Assembly: GCA_947625585.1 (NCBI GenBank)
Contig: CANQOZ010000018.1
Span: forward strand, 1-17,021
Reading direction: 5' to 3'
Length of the DNA: 17,021 nucleotides
DNA from: an uncultured Eubacteriaceae bacterium
GTDB lineage: Bacteria > Bacillota > Clostridia > Eubacteriales > Eubacteriaceae
Program-made: the position numbers and the translations under genes
Notes under the pieces: model-generated
Told to the model about the DNA's origin: nothing
The model's input: only the letters and a program-made list of their open reading frames with translations
Database searches by the model: none
Part shown: positions 14,627 to 17,021 of the stretch, in pieces
Numbering within the stretch: position 1 is the first letter of the stretch
Layout of the letters: every line of letters begins with the position of its first letter

Positions 14627-15709
14627 ATGCCGAATAAAGGACAGAATGAAGTAGTTGATACAATTAAAAATACCATATCAACCGCAAAAGTCCGGTTTGA
14701 CTCATTCCAAGAAAATAGGAACCTAAAAAAAGAGGAAAGGCGTAGACAAAAACAATTAAAAGAGCTCTCACCTATGGCTAAGAATGCTCCTGGTAATATA
14801 ACCGGACCAACTTTTATTGTTTTTGGCCTAATCTTTATTGGACTTGTTTTAGGCTTTGCTGGAGTCAACTACTTTCTATACCATAGATCATTATCGTTTG
14901 TCTTGTTGGTGTTTACTGTTCCCCTAATCTTGTCATTGGCACTGCTTATATGGGGAATTAAACAGAATATTAATGCGGAAACCTATTCTGTCTACCGTAA
15001 AATATTTAAGAAAAAACCGTATGCTTCTATTGAAGAGCTATCTAGAAAAACATATCAGACAGAATATAAGACAATAAAAAATCTCAAAAAATTTAAAAAT
15101 CAAGGGCTCTACCCAAAAGGATTTTTCACTGATGACAAAAAGTACTTTGTTTTAAGCGAAGGGGCTCTAGAAATTTTAGATGAAGAGCTCCATATAGAAC
15201 AAACTCAAAGTAAGAAAGACCAACAGATTAAAAATTTAGAGGAAAATTACCCCAAGCTCTACTCTATATATAAGGATATCGAAGAGGTTTTAACAGAACT
15301 TAATTCGTTGAAAAATAAAAATTTATCTCTTCGAAAACCACAACTTGAAGACGAGCTTGATGAATTAGATTACAATTTAAAACAGGTTAGAGACTATATT
15401 TTAGATAAACCGGAAGAAGTACCAGATCTTAAAAACTTCCTGGACTACTTCCTTGAAACACTAACTAAACTGTTAAAAACATATTGTGAACTTGACAGGT
15501 CTAAGATTCAAACCAGTAATATTATTGAATCTGAAAGCCAAATAGAAGAATCACTGCAGTATATCAATAAAGCTTTAGTCAATATGTACAACGACTTTTA
15601 CGTAGGAACATCAATGGATGTTTATTCAGACATAAAAGTATTAGAAGCTATGATAAACAAACAGGGATTTGCAGATTCAGATTTTGAAGAAAAGGTTAAT
15701 TATGAGTGA
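14627..15709 (+). CDS. xpaC: XpaC-family membrane protein
   Basis: A 360-residue protein related to XpaC (named for 5-bromo-4-chloroindolyl phosphate hydrolysis in Bacillus; true function unsettled). The N-terminal 60 residues are basic and helical, then come two membrane segments, about 62-85 and 89-111, separated by a tight turn. The rest is cytoplasmic by prediction and highly helical with coiled-coil character. The family's C-terminal signature appears at about 268-290: LKNFLDYFLETLTKLLKTYCELD. Residues about 115-185 look like a separate small module of unknown type. AAAAGGAG at 14613-14620 supports ATG 14627. Its stop codon overlaps the telA start by 8 nt, the same order as xpaC-yaaN in Bacillus, where the partners are thought to act together in envelope stress or toxic-anion tolerance. 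Confidence 0.82.
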   Translation: MPNKGQNEVVDTIKNTISTAKVRFDSFQENRNLKKEERRRQKQLKELSPMAKNAPGNITGPTFIVFGLIFIGLVLGFAGVNYFLYHRSLSFVLLVFTVPLILSLALLIWGIKQNINAETYSVYRKIFKKKPYASIEELSRKTYQTEYKTIKNLKKFKNQGLYPKGFFTDDKKYFVLSEGALEILDEELHIEQTQSKKDQQIKNLEENYPKLYSIYKDIEEVLTELNSLKNKNLSLRKPQLEDELDELDYNLKQVRDYILDKPEEVPDLKNFLDYFLETLTKLLKTYCELDRSKIQTSNIIESESQIEESLQYINKALVNMYNDFYVGTSMDVYSDIKVLEAMINKQGFADSDFEEKVNYE

Positions 15710-16892
15710 TAATAACGAATTAGATTTCGAACAAGTAAATGAATTTGATTTAAACGCTGACACTACCCCTACATTGACATTAGGCGACGATTCCGTCAAC
15801 GTACCAACTGCTCCATCGTTAGATATTGCCCAGCAAACGTCAAAAGACTTCGAAATGGAAAGTTTGACACCAAAGGAACAACAGATGGTTCATGACTTCT
15901 CCAAAACAATCGATATAACTGATTCTGCTAAAATTATGCAATACGGCGCTGGCTCACAAAAAAAGATTGCTGACTTCTCTGAAGCAGCACTTAAAAACGT
16001 TCGCAGTAAAGATATGGGTCAGGTTGGTGATCTACTATCTAGTATGGTAGTTGAACTTAAAAATTTTGAAAAAGATGACGATAAGGGTGGCTTCCTAGGA
16101 TTCTTTAAAAAACAAAAAAATAAAGTTGAGGCTCTTAAGGCTAAGTATTCTTCTACAGAAACAAACATTAATAAAATAGTTGACTCTTTAGAAGGATTCC
16201 AAACTACCTTAATGAAAGACATTGCTATGCTAGATAAGATGTACGATGTTAATAAGGATTACTTTAAAGAATTATCAATGTACATCTTAGCAGGTAAAGA
16301 AAAATTAAATGAAGCCAGAGAGAAGGAACTTCCTGCGTTAATTCAAAAGTCAAAAGAAACAGGTCTACCTGAAGATACACAGGCAGCAAATGATTATGCC
16401 CAGATGCTAGATAGATTTGACAAAAAAATTCATGACCTTGAACTAACAAGAGTTATTGCTATTCAAATGGCACCACAAATAAGGTTAGTTCAAAATAACG
16501 ATACCTTAATGGCTGAAAAAATACAGTCATCTCTTGTAAACACAATTCCGCTTTGGAAAAGTCAAATGGCTCTTTCTCTTGGTTTAGCTCATTCGGCTGA
16601 AGCTGTTGAAGCTCAGAGAGCAGTTACAAATATGACTAATGAACTCTTAACAAAGAATTCAGAATTATTAAAGTCAGAAAGTATTAAAGTAGCTCAGGAA
16701 AGTGAACGTGGCATTGTTGATATTGAAACTTTAAGAAAAACAAACGAAAACTTGATTTCAACTTTTGATGAAGTAATTCAGATTCAAAAGGAAGGTAGAC
16801 AAAAACGTGCCGCAGCTGAACAGGAAATTAAGCAAATCGAAAATGATTTAAAGGTAAAACTCTTAGATTTAAGTAAAAAACAACTCGATTAA
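15702..16892 (+). CDS. telA: TelA/KlaA/YaaN-family toxic anion resistance protein
   Basis: A 396-residue cytoplasmic, largely alpha-helical protein of the TelA family, known from tellurite resistance on plasmids (KlaA/TelA) and as chromosomal YaaN in Bacillus. After an acidic, probably disordered N-terminus (1-50), long helices follow, with the family's conserved central block EKIQSSLVNTIPLWKSQMAL about 285-305 and a Lys/Glu-rich C-terminal helix. No membrane segment or metal-binding cluster is seen. The start at ATG 15702 fits AAAAGG at 15690-15695; an in-frame ATG at 15669 lies deep in xpaC and has no ribosome binding site. Overlap with xpaC indicates translational coupling. Actual involvement in tellurite resistance is not shown; related proteins often serve in cell-envelope or stress responses. 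Confidence 0.93.
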   Translation: MSDNNELDFEQVNEFDLNADTTPTLTLGDDSVNVPTAPSLDIAQQTSKDFEMESLTPKEQQMVHDFSKTIDITDSAKIMQYGAGSQKKIADFSEAALKNVRSKDMGQVGDLLSSMVVELKNFEKDDDKGGFLGFFKKQKNKVEALKAKYSSTETNINKIVDSLEGFQTTLMKDIAMLDKMYDVNKDYFKELSMYILAGKEKLNEAREKELPALIQKSKETGLPEDTQAANDYAQMLDRFDKKIHDLELTRVIAIQMAPQIRLVQNNDTLMAEKIQSSLVNTIPLWKSQMALSLGLAHSAEAVEAQRAVTNMTNELLTKNSELLKSESIKVAQESERGIVDIETLRKTNENLISTFDEVIQIQKEGRQKRAAAEQEIKQIENDLKVKLLDLSKKQLD

Positions 16893-16904
16893 ACTGTTTT
16901 GTTG

Positions 16905-16910
16905 TATAAT
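16905..16910 (+). promoter_or_regulatory. -10 box before the candidate small RNA downstream of telA
   Basis: A perfect TATAAT preceded by TTG, 13 nt after the telA stop codon. No good -35 is seen 15-18 nt upstream. The context TTGTATAAT is the same as at the YbjQ promoter (915-923). A start of transcription near 16917 would give an RNA of about 66 nt ending at the terminator. Confidence 0.45.
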
Positions 16911-16916
16911 AATTAA

Positions 16917-16982
16917 GTTGTTAATTCTAGCACGACAACCCCTGTAACCTCCTGTATGGTAATCTATCGGGGTTGTCTTTTT
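16917..16982 (+). ncRNA. Candidate small RNA with CCUCCU in the loop, or telA 3' UTR
   Basis: A possible transcript from 16917 to 16982 would carry GTTGTTAATT at its 5' end and then a 9-bp hairpin whose 26-nt loop holds GTAACCTCCT (16944-16953). The first five bases, GTTGT, could also pair with ACAAC (16935-16939), competing with the terminator stem. Both decamers also occur in the hairpin at 1260-1334. The arrangement resembles Gram-positive small RNAs with C-rich loops that bind ribosome binding sites, but no known family is claimed. Confidence 0.45.
16934..16982 (+). terminator. Intrinsic terminator downstream of telA
   Basis: GACAACCCC (16934-16942) pairs perfectly with GGGGTTGTC (16969-16977), followed by TTTTTATT. 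The 26-nt loop is unusually large for a simple terminator and contains CCTCCT. Nothing recognisable follows to the window end. Confidence 0.85.
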
Positions 16983-17021
16983 ATTCTTTCTCCCCTACTT
17001 AACTTCTATCGTAGTATTAAT

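Noticed and set aside
14527..14868. 113-residue - strand frame across the HAD/xpaC junction
   Set aside because: It overlaps the start of xpaC and the end of the HAD gene antisense, has no ribosome binding site that was convincing and looks like reversed coding sequence.
15669..15701. Extended TelA start inside xpaC
   Set aside because: No ribosome binding site; ATG 15702 has AAAAGG at a good distance and a typical acidic TelA N-terminus.

Overview
The window reads as a chromosomal piece of a low-GC Gram-positive bacterium (Bacillota, most likely Lactobacillales; this is an inference from protein style, AG-rich ribosome binding sites, short U-tailed terminators and the glgC/glgD subunit pair, not from a marker gene). 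All recognisable genes lie on the + strand. No tRNA, rRNA, CRISPR array, insertion sequence or phage gene was seen.

Layout. 1-395: C-terminal end of a glycoside hydrolase family 2 enzyme, cut by the window edge. 396-1676: an intergenic-rich stretch holding an 82-residue predicted coiled-coil protein, a YbjQ/UPF0145 protein, a very long hairpin followed by an intrinsic terminator, and a gene-free leader before the glycogen genes. 1677-11696: a glycogen operon in the order glgB, glgP, glgC, glgD, glgA, then a cytoplasmic GH13 debranching/amylase-type enzyme. It covers ADP-glucose synthesis (GlgC with the degenerate partner GlgD), chain elongation (GlgA), branching (GlgB), phosphorolysis (GlgP) and hydrolysis of oligosaccharides or branches (GH13). 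Phosphoglucomutase is not present here. An intrinsic terminator overlaps the glgA stop codon and sits directly before the GH13 start, so the last gene may be expressed at a reduced or regulated level. A strong terminator follows at 11724-11769.

11808-14581: a polytopic membrane protein of the DUF2142 type and, 8 nt later, a Cof-type HAD phosphatase. 14627-16892: an XpaC-family membrane protein and a TelA/YaaN-family protein overlapping by 8 nt, a pairing known from Bacillus (xpaC-yaaN). 16893-17021: a -10-like element and a compact hairpin with a U-tract.

The most unusual non-coding signal is that the structured RNA regions after the YbjQ gene (1260-1361) and after telA (16917-16982) share two decamers. 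One of them, GTAACCTCCT, contains CCUCCU, the sequence complementary to Shine-Dalgarno sites, and in both cases it lies in or at the apical loop of a hairpin. They may be members of one small-RNA family acting on ribosome binding sites. Other points of note are possible Shine-Dalgarno-sequestering hairpins before glgP and xpaC, lysine-rich tails on GlgB and GlgP, and several genes without a visible ribosome binding site.
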